Positions 12,263-21,243 of a stretch of 64,000 bases of DNA are shown here, in pieces. Below the pieces are notes generated by a model. The model was not told where the DNA came from and ran no database searches. It saw only the letters and a program-made list of their open reading frames with translations. Position 1 is the stretch's first letter. The number at the start of each line of letters is the position of its first letter. A program made the position numbers and the translations under genes. This stretch comes from Diogma glabrata (Eukaryota; Arthropoda; Insecta; Diptera; Cylindrotomidae), in contig CAVNZG010000974.1 of assembly GCA_963693315.1 (NCBI GenBank), positions 176,299-240,298 of the forward strand, written 5' to 3'.

Positions 12263-12623
12263 AATTGTTTTGTGGCGCCAATGACTCGCCATGGTGCAGA
12301 ATCATTGAGTATAAGCAGAATTTACTCTGCCCCTCTCAACTACACCAATCTAATTCTGTTAGCGTTACCCAGGTAGCACGGCGTGGACGTAGAATTTCGG
12401 ATTTCACTACCCACCCTGTGGCATCCCCAGAGCGAAATTTTATTTTTCGAAAGAAATAGTATTTTTATTTTGTCACTGGCTATCTGTGTATAAAATTTCA
12501 TCGAAAGTAGAGGGGGTCAGTCCGGATGCTAGAACAAATGCTGTGGAATTGTTCAATACTAACAGTATTACCAATACTAACAAACAGGTAGCATTATAGT
12601 AAACATAGTATGCTCACTCGGTT

Positions 12624-12704
12624 TTCAAACCTTCAAGCCCTGACTCGTCTCGTAAATTACTGGAATTGCAGGAAGTGTTATTGATTAAGGCTTGAAGGTT
12701 CAAA
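12624..12704. repeat. Small inverted repeat
   Basis: AACCTTCAAGCC at 12628-12639 and its complement GGCTTGAAGGTT at 12689-12700 form a 12-bp perfect stem around about 49 bp. It may be a tiny MITE remnant; nothing else supports it. Confidence 0.45.
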
Positions 12705-13919
12705 ATATGAATTAATGAAAAATTACTATATAACAATTTACCTTGTTTTTGTAACAAAAATAATTATTTAGTTTAGAATTAGAATATTAGAATAAAATCT
12801 AGTTTTAAGTTCGTATTTCAATATGTTGTTTATATACTGTTTTATATAAGTCATAAAAAAAGAAGATTTAGGCTAAACGTCTAAGGTCTTGGTAAATTTA
12901 CCTACATTCAAAAAAATGTCCAAAAAACAAAATTATTTTAATAAAATATAACAATTTTATTAATTTAGAGGGTTTCAAATAAGAGACCATTAAGTTTATG
13001 CAAAATAAAAATGTATAAAAATATGTAGTTTTTAAAATTTTTTTAGAAATTATACCCAAATTGTAAAGAAAAATCAAATAAAATGAACATAAAAACTAAA
13101 CAAAAAAAAGGAAGTTGTTGTGCCTGAAAAGGTATCTATGCCTGAAAGGTATCTATGTGTTGTTGCGACACATATTATAACATATAAAACATTTTTTATT
13201 AAAAAATAAATATTTATTTTGTTACTAACGATAATTATCTAAAACATCACATGCACAAAACACATTTGTCACTATTCGTTTTCCAATTTTTCAACTCTTA
13301 ATAGCAACAAACCCAGTTACACCATGTTTTGTTCTTAAATAACATTTTATCACGTACACACAACCATCAATAGAAAAAAAGTTACAGGAGCATGACCGTT
13401 AATAATGCCAATGCATACATATAACTCCTATATATCTTAAATCAGGTTCATTATTTTACTTTAAATAAACGAAACAAAATTTCTTGAACAAGAAAATGAA
13501 ATATAAGAAAAATAATGTTTGTCTTTCTTAAATAATTTTATTTTACTAAAACAACTTTTTTATTCGCCTACATATTAAAGTGGTACTCTATTACTGTGAT
13601 TTGCGGCCGTAAAGTGTTACTTTTTAACCATATATTTTGTTGTCATAGTAACGTCCAAAAAAGTAAAAAACATTTGTATTTGTTTAAATTCTATAAAAAA
13701 CAAAAATTCTCAAAGCAACCTTTAAATTCAAAATTTCATTGTCAAATTAAAATTATTGTTATTAATTGTTGTCACAGCTATACAATTATTTTGAAAAAAA
13801 TAACAAATATTTTGTCAAAGGTTACTTGTTCAACATATTTTTATTTCAAAATTTATGCAAAATTATAACTTTGATTTAGAATAAACAATTTTTTTTAATT
13901 ATTTTGCTAGCGGCGAATA
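12705..13919. other. AT-rich non-coding stretch
   Basis: No gene recognised. A motif near 13115-13215 (ATGTGTTGTTGCGACACATATT region) resembles stretches at 24100, 61730 and, inverted, 63900, and may be the end of an old dispersed repeat. The open frame 13596-13868 is low-complexity and AT-rich with no domain. Confidence 0.5.
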
Positions 13920-14056
13920 AAAAATAGTATATGACGCACGGACGTAAGCTATTTTGGACTTAATGTGGGTGCAAATCTTGGCTAGCGCCTCGATTTGCAA
14001 CCTCCACATACGTGGAGATCTTTAGCTTTACGTCCTTGCATCATAATGTACTATTA
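13920..14056. mobile_element. Compact palindromic foldback (about 137 bp)
   Basis: The two halves are inverted copies throughout. Outer arms carry AATAGTAT, GACGCACGGACGTAAGCTA and the matching TAGCTTTACGTCC, ACTATT. Inner arms carry ATGTGGGTGCAAATC and GATTTGCAACCTCCACAT. The loop is only about 18 bp. It is either a small palindromic MITE or a precursor-like RNA hairpin; the sequence alone does not separate these. Confidence 0.75.
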
Positions 14057-14196
14057 TTTTGTTTATATAGTTTTTATGACCAACATTTACTAACAACATT
14101 TACTTTTCAACACAACAACTTTTACACAACTTTTACTTTTAACATTTACTTTTCCTTTCGTTCGTTTGTGATTTTTATCTAACAAAATTGTTATTT

Positions 14197-14507
14197 AGTT
14201 CGGTAGAAATAACATTCCAAATTACAATAATTTCCATAGAGCTGAAAATTGGTACAGACCTTAAGTTCACCATTATAAATAATATGTCAAAAGTCCCCAT
14301 CGATCCCATGTGTGCGTAAAAAGTTATTCAAGGTCAAAGGTGAAAAAAATTGGTTTTTTGCGTTTTTCTCGTCAACGGTAAATATTATCGCCAAAATAGG
14401 CGAAATAAAACTTGTAGATCATTAAATTTTTTACAAAAATGGTTCTGGTACTTTTTTTCGTATGAATCACCGTTTAAGAGATATCGCGGTTTCAAAAGAT
14501 GAAAATA
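14197..14507. repeat. Left terminal inverted repeat of the long-TIR element
   Basis: About 310 bp, inverted with respect to 20807-21108. Shared blocks include CATAGAGCTGAAAATTGGTA, GTACAGACCTTAAGTTCACC, GATATCGCGGTTTCAAAA and the poly-T/A-bordered GTATGAATCACCGTTTAAGA. Similarity is lower in the outermost 60 bp. Confidence 0.88.
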
Positions 14508-14535
14508 CTAAAAAACACGTCTACATCGTTTATAT

Positions 14536-15159
14536 TGTAACGACTCTTCGTTGGTTCTTTTCGATTATTGAGCAAACACGACAGTAAAAAGACAGATCTT
14601 TAGTTAACAAAATCTCAAACTTTATTTATCAACCAATTACAGCAACTTCCGATTTTAATTACAATAAATTCTATGGTCTCCAATTTATGTACCATAAATT
14701 TCACCGCTTTCCACAATTTGAATCAATGAGAGTCGGAATCGTAAAATCTGTATTTACTATTCCACTAGGTTCAAATTCTTTCACTATTAGTACCCAGGCT
14801 CAAGTACCACACATTATTCCTTATACTTGCGAATATTTGTAAAACACTTCTAATTGCAAAATTAAAACTGACTATCTGATATTTTTGTTCGCTTATTTAT
14901 ATCGAAAAATAAATAAATCGAAACTTCTATAATCCACTAGAAATCAATACTACGTAGTCCGTACATCTTGAATAGGCCACACCTGTTTTCATTCATACTT
15001 GCATTTGTATTAGCGAACTCAAATTTAATTTATGCAAAATGTATTTGTTAAAGGGAGTTAACTTTTGATTTGCCATAGAATGTAGAAAACATTTCGGCGG
15101 AACGTATTGGTTATTTATGATTAAATTAAATTAACCCATTCTGGCCGAAGTTTATTACA
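14536..15159 (-). repeat. 3' LTR of the nested Gypsy
   Basis: 624 bp, equal in length to the 5' LTR. In the minus sense it begins TGTAATAAACTTC and ends GTTACA. The few differences from the other LTR include ACACATT versus ACCGATT near 14810 and GGCCGAAG versus GGACGAAG near the end. Confidence 0.95.
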
Positions 15160-15170
15160 CTGCCCTCCAT
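15160..15170 (-). promoter_or_regulatory. Polypurine tract of the nested Gypsy
   Basis: The 11 bases between the pol stop and the 3' LTR read ATGGAGGGCAG on the minus strand, almost all purine. This is the expected place for plus-strand priming. Assigned by position and composition. Confidence 0.75.
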
Positions 15171-16838
15171 TTAGTTTTGTTCGTCCCGAACAATATCAGC
15201 TATCGCATTGGTGCTGTTACCTTGGTACGGTGCCAACCTTTGCAGATGTATCACTTTCATCTTGGTACGGGGTCCCTTTTGTATGCGGTAGATAACATCA
15301 TTAATTCGTTTGATTATTTTATATGGGCCTTCCCAATCTGGCTGCAGCTTGGGTGATCTTCCCTTAGTTCTTCTGGGGTTGTATAGCCATACCAATTCTC
15401 CTTCTTGAAAACCGCCACTATTTGCATTTATGTCGTACCTGGTTTTCATTTTGTCACTGGCAATCTTAATGTGGTCTCGAACCTGCTGATGGATTTTATT
15501 CCTCTTCTCCCTTAGTGGTCCCACATAATCTGTTTTCGTGGATACCTGACCTCCAGGGATGCCAAACTCGATGTCACTAGGAAGATGTAGTTCTCTTCCG
15601 AACATGATATTCGCTGGCGTTTCACTTGTCGTATCGTGGACTGCGCTACGATAGGCCATCAAGAATAACGGAAGATCCTTGTCCCAATTTCTTTGGTTGG
15701 CTTCTACTACCTTTGACAAATGTTCTTCCATGGTTCGGTTGAATCGTTCTACCATGCCATCCGACTGCGGGTTCATAGGTGTAGTTCGTGTTTTTCTAAT
15801 GTCGAGTGTTCTGCACAGCTCTTCCATCAATTGAGATTCGAAATTCCTTCCCCGGTCCGTATGCAACTCGAGCGGTGTTCCATATCTGCAAATCCATTCA
15901 TTGACTAATGTTTCAGCGACCGTAACTGCTTCCTGGTTTGGTATAGCATAAGCTTCCGGCCATTTTGTAAAGTAATCAATGACCACCATGATGTATTTGT
16001 TACCTTTCGTAGTTTCCGGAAATGGCCCCGCGATGTCTATCGCAATTCTCTCCATTGGGGCGCCCACATTGTACTGTTGCATCTCTCCTCGAGTTCTAGT
16101 TTTTGGTCCTTTGCTCGCCGCACAAGTATCACATCGCCGACACCATTGCTCTACGTCGGTTCGATACCTTACCCAATAAAACCTCTCCCTTACTTTAGCC
16201 AGGGTTTTATTGACTCCCAGGTGTCCTCCAGAAATACTTCCATGCAGCTTTCCCAGTACCTCTTCTACTCGACTTGATGGCAACACCAGTTGCTCTAACA
16301 CTTTCTTTCCATCAGCGGACTCCCATTTTCTTTTTAGTATCCCGTTATCCATCAATAGTGAGTCCCATTGCGCCCAGTAGCATTTCACCTCCGTACTTAA
16401 AGGTGCTACCTCTTTCCACTCCCGTCGCCTTCCCTCAGTTTTCCATTTCAATATTGAAGCCATAGCTGGATCTTCTAGCTGCTCTCTTTTAATTGCCTCG
16501 GTACACCAATCGTCAGGAGTTTGGAATTTAATTTGATTCACTTTCATTGCCTCCTTTCTCTCAGTCCTGCTATATGACTTGCGCTCCTCAACACAGGGTC
16601 TTCTTGAAAGATCTTCAGCGTTACAATGTATCCTTCTCTTCCGGTGTTCAACGCGGCAATCTTCTTCCTTTTTGACATTTGCCTCCTTTCTGACAGCCCT
16701 GTTATATGACTTGCGCTCCTCAACACAGGGTCTTCTTGAAAGATCTTCAGCGTTACAATGTATCCTTCTCTTCCGGTGTTCAACGCGGCAATCTCCTTCC
16801 TTTTTGACATCCACTTGCTTGTTTGAAAGGTTCATCAA
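15171..16838 (-). pseudogene. pol: Pol remnant: RNase H end plus integrase (Gypsy)
   Basis: The reading is 555 residues. It opens with a duplicated 44-residue block holding HCNAEDLSRRPC, the usual end of the RNase H/connection region of Gypsy pol. Integrase follows: an HHCC zinc domain (HGSISGGHLGVNKTL, then CRRCDTCAASK) and a DDE core with D in AIDIAGPFPE, D in HTDRGRNFES and E in SDGMVERFNRT. The C-terminal part after ELVWLYNPRR is chromo-less. Protease, RT and the RNase H catalytic part are absent, so gag is followed almost directly by this region. It is in the same frame as gag, separated by one stop codon. Integrase itself looks intact. Confidence 0.93.
16549..16812 (-). repeat. 132-bp in-frame tandem duplication in pol remnant
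   Basis: GCCTCCTTTC occurs at 16549 and again at 16681; the units 16549-16680 and 16681-16812 are nearly identical and 132 bp long, i.e. 44 codons, preserving frame. The second unit sits at the deletion junction between gag and the pol remnant. Confidence 0.93.
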
Positions 16839-16916
16839 CCGGCCTGGAACTACTCCTTCTTTTGCTGCTACTCGTGTTTTGCATTCTTGTCTGATGTGCC
16901 CTAACTGCCCACAATT

Positions 16917-16919
16917 TCA
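16917..16919 (-). other. In-frame TGA inside the Gag zinc knuckle
   Basis: The gag frame ends at TGA exactly after the first cysteine of a CCHC knuckle. The same frame continues with NCGQLGHIRQEC, giving C-x2-C-x4-H-x4-C with the stop in the position usually held by tryptophan or tyrosine. A TGG to TGA change is the simplest explanation; read-through is possible but unproven. Confidence 0.85.
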
Positions 16920-18272
16920 GCATCTTACTCTGCTAGATCTTCTTCGTTGATTTCGTTCAGGCTTATCTTCCAAACTTTTGACACGCATAATCACTTCATC
17001 AAGCGCTGCTTTCAGTGGCTCTTCAGCAACTTCCATCTTACGTGCTCTATCTGAACCAAGCGCCCTTTTTCCAGCTTCCATTTGAAGGGCTAATGCTAAG
17101 ACTTCCGCAGGTAGTTTCTTCCCGCTTAGATAAAGCTGGTTTCTCATTTGCACATCTCGAAGAGCATTGATGAATGTATCAGCTGCCAGTTCGTCTCGGT
17201 GTTCAGCGTTATAGTTCGGGTATAACAGATTTACCAGTCTCACAATGTCAGCCTCTGATTCTTGCAAAGTTTCGCTGACTCCTTGTTTTCGTGTTTTGAG
17301 CTGCATGCGATGGAGAGCTTGCATATGACTTTCCCCATATCTTACTTCTAAGGCCTCCATTAGCTTGCAGTAATCATGCTCTGTCGCTGATAGTGTCTGC
17401 AAAATTTCAGCAGCAGGTCCCTTCAATGCCAATATAAGCGCGTTTGCTTTTTGCTGGTGATCAACCCCAGTTGTTGCTATCTCAAATTGCATCTTAAATA
17501 TCTGATACGATGTAGATCCATCAAATGCGGGTGTTTTCACTCTAGCTGGGGCTGAAGTAGTTGATGGATTGATCATGTTACCTGACTTTCCTTGTGCTAT
17601 TTCTTGGCGTAATTCACTCGAAAGATTGCGTAGTTTCTCTTCATGTTCTTCGGTAGCTTTCCGCAGCTCCCTTTCCATGTGGTTGATTTTAACCTCCGCA
17701 CTGGATACACGTGACTCGATTACTTCACGTAGACTTTCTTGCTTTGCCATCATATCAGCTGCCAGTTTCTCTTGTCGGGCCATCAGATTGTTTCCTTGTT
17801 TGGCGATCATATCAGCAAATTGTTGTTGTTGGTTGTTTCCTTGTTTGGCCATCATATCAGCAAGTTGTTGTTGTTGCTCTACTTTTTGTTCTGCTGCCAG
17901 TTTTTCTTGTCGAGCCATCATATCAGCAAGTTGTTGTTGTTGCTGTACTTTTTGTTCTGCTGCCTGTTTCTCTTGTCGGGCCATCATATCAGCAAGTTGT
18001 TGTTGTTGTTGTTGCTCTACTTTTTGTTGTTGTTGCTGTGTCATCATTTCTTTCATCAATACCATCATCGGATCAATTGCTGGGGCATTCTGAACCGGAG
18101 CTTCATCCGGCTCTATTTCTATGACCTTTGTGTTTTGGCCTGCTTCTTCTAAAACTTTACGCAGCCGGAATGCAAGTTCTGCCTTCGTTCCATGGATTGG
18201 AGCATTCCTTTTCTTCAACTCATCCTTCAGCTGGGTCTGGCTGAGATCACTAATATTTACTGTCTTGACCAT
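16917..18272 (-). CDS. gag: Gag with N-terminal SAP motif (nested Gypsy)
   Basis: The frame is open from 18341, but the first 23 residues lie in or next to the LTR and PBS, so the start at 18272 (MVKTVNIS) is preferred. Residues of about 10-45 form a SAP-type DNA-binding motif (LSQTQLKDELKKRN, then GTKAELAFRLRKVL). A glutamine-rich coiled-coil section built from repeats of LADMMARQEK follows. The Gag core begins near TPAFDGSTSYQIFKMQFE and ends in a basic tail. The frame stops within the zinc knuckle. Gag packages element RNA into particles; a SAP motif in Gag is uncommon and may aid nucleic-acid binding. Regulation is presumably from the LTR. Confidence 0.9.
   Translation of the reverse strand: MVKTVNISDLSQTQLKDELKKRNAPIHGTKAELAFRLRKVLEEAGQNTKVIEIEPDEAPVQNAPAIDPMMVLMKEMMTQQQQQKVEQQQQQQLADMMARQEKQAAEQKVQQQQQLADMMARQEKLAAEQKVEQQQQLADMMAKQGNNQQQQFADMIAKQGNNLMARQEKLAADMMAKQESLREVIESRVSSAEVKINHMERELRKATEEHEEKLRNLSSELRQEIAQGKSGNMINPSTTSAPARVKTPAFDGSTSYQIFKMQFEIATTGVDHQQKANALILALKGPAAEILQTLSATEHDYCKLMEALEVRYGESHMQALHRMQLKTRKQGVSETLQESEADIVRLVNLLYPNYNAEHRDELAADTFINALRDVQMRNQLYLSGKKLPAEVLALALQMEAGKRALGSDRARKMEVAEEPLKAALDEVIMRVKSLEDKPERNQRRRSSRVRC
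17820..18045 (-). repeat. Coding minisatellite in gag (LADMMARQEK repeats)
   Basis: A unit of about 60-70 bp encoding QQQQLADMMARQEK-AAEQKV is repeated about four times, each with a variable CAA-rich (polyglutamine) part. Copy-number change here would alter coiled-coil length without breaking frame. Confidence 0.85.
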
Positions 18273-18282
18273 TGTTTCAATA

Positions 18283-18300
18283 ATCCCACCTCTGACACCA
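18283..18300 (-). promoter_or_regulatory. Primer-binding site of the nested Gypsy
   Basis: In the minus sense, one base after the 5' LTR end the sequence reads TGGTGTCAGAGGTGGGAT. It begins with TGG as required to pair with a tRNA CCA end. I do not assign the tRNA. Confidence 0.75.
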
Positions 18301-18301
18301 C

Positions 18302-18925
18302 TGTAACGACTCTTCGTTGGTTCTTTTCGATTATTGAGCAAACACGACAGTAAAAAGACAGATCTTTAGTTAACAAAATCTCAAACTTTATTTATCAACC
18401 AATTACAGCAACTTCCGATTTTAATTACAATAAATTCTATGGTCTCCAATTTATGTACCATAAATTTCACCGCTTTCCACAATTTGAATCAATGAGAGTC
18501 GGAATCGTAAAATCTGTATTTACTATTCCACTAGGTTCAAATTCTTTCACTATTAGTACCCAGGCTCAAGTACCACCGATTATTCCTTATACTTGCGAAT
18601 ATTTGTAAAACACTTTTAATTGCAAAATTAAAACTGACTATCTGATATTTTTGTTCGCTTATTTATATCGAAAAATAAAAAAATCGAAACTTCTATAATC
18701 CACTAGAAATCAATACTACGTAGTCCGTACATCTTGAATAGGCCACACCTGTTTTCATTCATACTTGCATTTGTATTAGCGAACTCAAATTTAATTTATG
18801 CAAAATGTATTTGTTAAAGGGAGTTAACTTTTGATTTGCCATAGAATGTAGAAAACATTTAGGCGGAACGTATTGGTTATTTATGATTAAATTAAATTAA
18901 CCCATTCTGGACGAAGTTTATTACA
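18302..18925 (-). repeat. 5' LTR of the nested Gypsy
   Basis: 624 bp, TG...CA, matching the 3' LTR at about 99% by eye. It contains the promoter in the minus orientation; no TATA box was located with confidence. The flank 18926-18929 (ATAT) duplicates 14532-14535. Confidence 0.95.
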
Positions 18926-19179
18926 ATATGCATCATTAGACTTTTAATATTATGGTATCAGTAACAATATTAGTATGTGTAACTTACACATACAAACTAT
19001 GCAAATCAAGAATACAAAATATTAAAGAATATACACTTAAAAGAAACTCAGTCTCCAATTTCATTCGTCCGTATAACCTTGAGAAACATCTGTTTGCTTT
19101 TCTTTTGTTTTTGAGTATGAATTAGCCATTACCCATTACATTACCCCCTTACCCATTATCACTCTTTGATGCTGTTGGA

Positions 19180-20468
19180 ATGCGTAAAACACAAAAGTCA
19201 TCCATTTATGATTGCTTTCAACCCGTGGAAATTGAAATGGACAATACAACTGCTACTTACATTATCAATGGACGATATTTATTACATCGCGTTGTATGGG
19301 ATCAAGAAGAAACATTTAACGTTATTTTTGATAAATATGTCCAATATGTTCATAGACATTTTGGTCATAGAGTAGTTATAGTATTTGATGGCTATGCTGA
19401 TTATACGAAAAACAGAAAAGCTGCAGAACAACGTCGCCGTAATACAAAAACATATTCTTCTTCTGATGTCGTTTTCGATAAATTTATGACAGTTCTAACA
19501 AACCAGCAAAAATTTCTTGCAAATACTCATAACAAGTGTCGCTTTATTTAAATGTTATGTGAAACATTTACAACAGCAAACAATTCAGTGAAACAGGCTG
19601 ATAATGACCCTGATGTACTCATAATTGAAACAGCAATAGAAAAATTTAATACAACAAATGCAACTATTGTTGTTGGTGAATATGTTGATTTGTTGGTGTT
19701 GCTAACTGCACGCACTCCACTTGATAAAATTATTTATTTTTTAAAGGCTGGGAAGGCTCAACAACAAACAAAAATATATTCATCAAAAAGTTTACCTGCC
19801 TAAATAACAGCATTCAAATTATTTGAAAAACGTAATGATTTAACTCAATCTGCCGAAGCGTTCCAAGAGATTGGCTCATCTCCCCCGGTCCTCATCATGT
19901 CCGCTTTCTTGTTGCCATGTATGGAGCACCAAAAAAAAAATTAATTGTATCGACAAGTATAGATATTTGAGCTTTGTTAAAAATACTCGTAAAAATAAAA
20001 GAGTCGAACTATCTTGTCTTCCTTCAAAATCTGCATCTGCTTACCAACATTTATATCATGTATTTTACCAAGTTCAAGTGTGACAAGGAAATCAATTGGA
20101 TCCAGAAGATTGGGGATGGAAATTAAGTGATAATATTTTAGAGCTAATTAAAACTTCACTCCCTCCTGCTCCAGAGAAACTTCTTAACATCATTTTTTGC
20201 AATTGCAAAAAAGGTTGTACATGCAAGCTGTGGCTGTAAAAAATCTAGATTGCTTTGCTCAGTAGCATGTACCAACTGTCAAGGCCAAACTTGCTCAAAT
20301 GTTCTGTCAAGTACAACAGATGAAGATTTATCCGAGGTGTATGAGTATGACGAGACAAATGATATATCTTTCTTAGACCAATCCACCGATATCGAGGTAG
20401 AAGAAGAAGAAGACAGTGAAGAAGGAATTACCATTGAAGTTGAGTTTCAAGGTTACCAATCAGACTAA
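19180..20468 (+). pseudogene. PIN/FEN1-like nuclease with C-terminal CXC domain, broken
   Basis: The plus-strand frame carries YIINGRYLLHRVVW, then RVVIVFDGYADYTKN, which resembles the VFDG active-site block of FEN1/XPG-type nucleases. Next come DNDPDVLIIETA and IVVGEYVDLLVLL, the positions of further acidic residues (the D of the usual GEDxD is replaced by Y-V here). Stops interrupt it at 19549-19551 and 19801-19803. Near 19804 the frame jumps to a later part of the family, so a piece of the middle is missing. A shifted frame gives YGAP..KKINCIDKYRYLSFVK, LPPAPEKLLN and a cysteine-rich end (CNCKKGC, CGCKKS, LLCSVACTNCQGQTC), then an acidic tail ending at 20468. From memory, intact relatives are multicopy invertebrate proteins of unknown function. 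Its place between long TIRs suggests it belongs to the element. Confidence 0.75.
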
Positions 20469-20533
20469 AATTTTTATGAAGTCGACAAAATTTCATTTTT
20501 TTATCATTATCAACAGTATTATTTTTTAATAAA

Positions 20534-20642
20534 CCCTTTTTAGTCATCTCTCTTTTGCAATCATTCGGTTGGACGACTATTGTGAGCCCATTAAACCACC
20601 AAATCACACTATGGCCACTTTAACCTGTGATGACTAAAAGGG
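20534..20642. mobile_element. 109-bp piggyBac-like MITE
   Basis: The ends CCCTTTTTAGTCATC and GATGACTAAAAGGG are inverted repeats of about 14 bp beginning with CCC. The flanks are TAAA on the left and TTAA on the right, close to the TTAA target of piggyBac-type elements. There is no coding capacity. The left flank is not a perfect TTAA. Confidence 0.6.
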
Positions 20643-20806
20643 TTAATTATCTAATTTTATCTAATAAAAATGGCTCATAATAGATCGTGGAATATTCTTA
20701 CAGGGGAAACCACGTTGAAAAAAAAAACGCCAAGCACCCTACCGCATGGGTGGTGCGGAAATGTGTGCTTATTCTATAGAATACGACTTTTTTATGTTTT
20801 GAAACC

Positions 20807-21108
20807 GCGATATCTCTTAAACGGTGATTCATACGAAAAAAAGTATCAGAACCATTTTTGTAGAGAATTTAATGATCTACAAGTTTTATTTCACCTATTT
20901 TGGCGATAATATTTACCGTTGACGAGAAAAACGCAAGAAAACCAATTTTTTGACTTTTGACCTTGAATAACTTTTTACGCACACATGGGATCGATGGGGA
21001 CTTTTGACATATTATTTATAATGGTGAACTTAAGGTCTGTACCAATTTTCAGCTCTATGGGAATTTTTGTAAGCCTAGCCCTTTTATTATGTCTATTTCT
21101 ACCGGACT
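20807..21108. repeat. Right terminal inverted repeat of the long-TIR element
   Basis: About 300 bp, inverted with respect to 14197-14507, beginning with TTTTGAAACCGCGATATC and ending ACCGGACT. See the left TIR for shared blocks. Confidence 0.88.
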
Positions 21109-21243
21109 AATTGTCATCCTACGAGATAGAAAAGTCAAATTTTTATTAAATAAAATTGTGGATTATATTCGAAGTAATTTTTTCTGTTTTCTATGCAGAA
21201 AGAGTATGGAGAAGCTGAAATCTCACAGTTCTGAGATATCAAG

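Larger units (their letters stand above)
14536..18925 (-). mobile_element. Ty3/Gypsy LTR retrotransposon, internally deleted, young
   Basis: This is a complete LTR element in minus orientation. It has 624-bp LTRs at 14536-15159 and 18302-18925 with TG...CA ends, and a 4-bp duplication ATAT at 14532-14535 and 18926-18929. The internal region is only 3,142 bp and holds gag and the connection-integrase part of pol. Protease, RT and most of RNase H are missing, so the copy is non-autonomous. The LTRs differ at only a handful of positions by eye, so insertion is recent relative to the surrounding repeats. Confidence 0.95.
14197..21108. mobile_element. Long-TIR DNA element carrying a PIN-like/CXC gene, split by a nested Gypsy
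   Basis: Two inverted repeats of about 300-310 bp, 14197-14507 and 20807-21108, bound the element. Their outer ends read AGTTCGGTAGAAATA (left) and, inverted, AGTCCGGTAGAAATA (right). Without the nested Gypsy (14536-18925 plus one ATAT) the element would be about 2.5 kb. Its only coding content is the broken PIN-like/CXC gene at 19180-20468. No known transposase (DDE, hAT, piggyBac, Kolobok-type) is recognised. I cannot assign a target duplication or a superfamily. Boundaries are inferred from where inverted similarity stops. Confidence 0.75.

Noticed and set aside
17569..18152. Plus-strand cysteine/leucine-rich frames opposite the nested gag
   Set aside because: They are antisense readings of the CAA-rich gag repeats.
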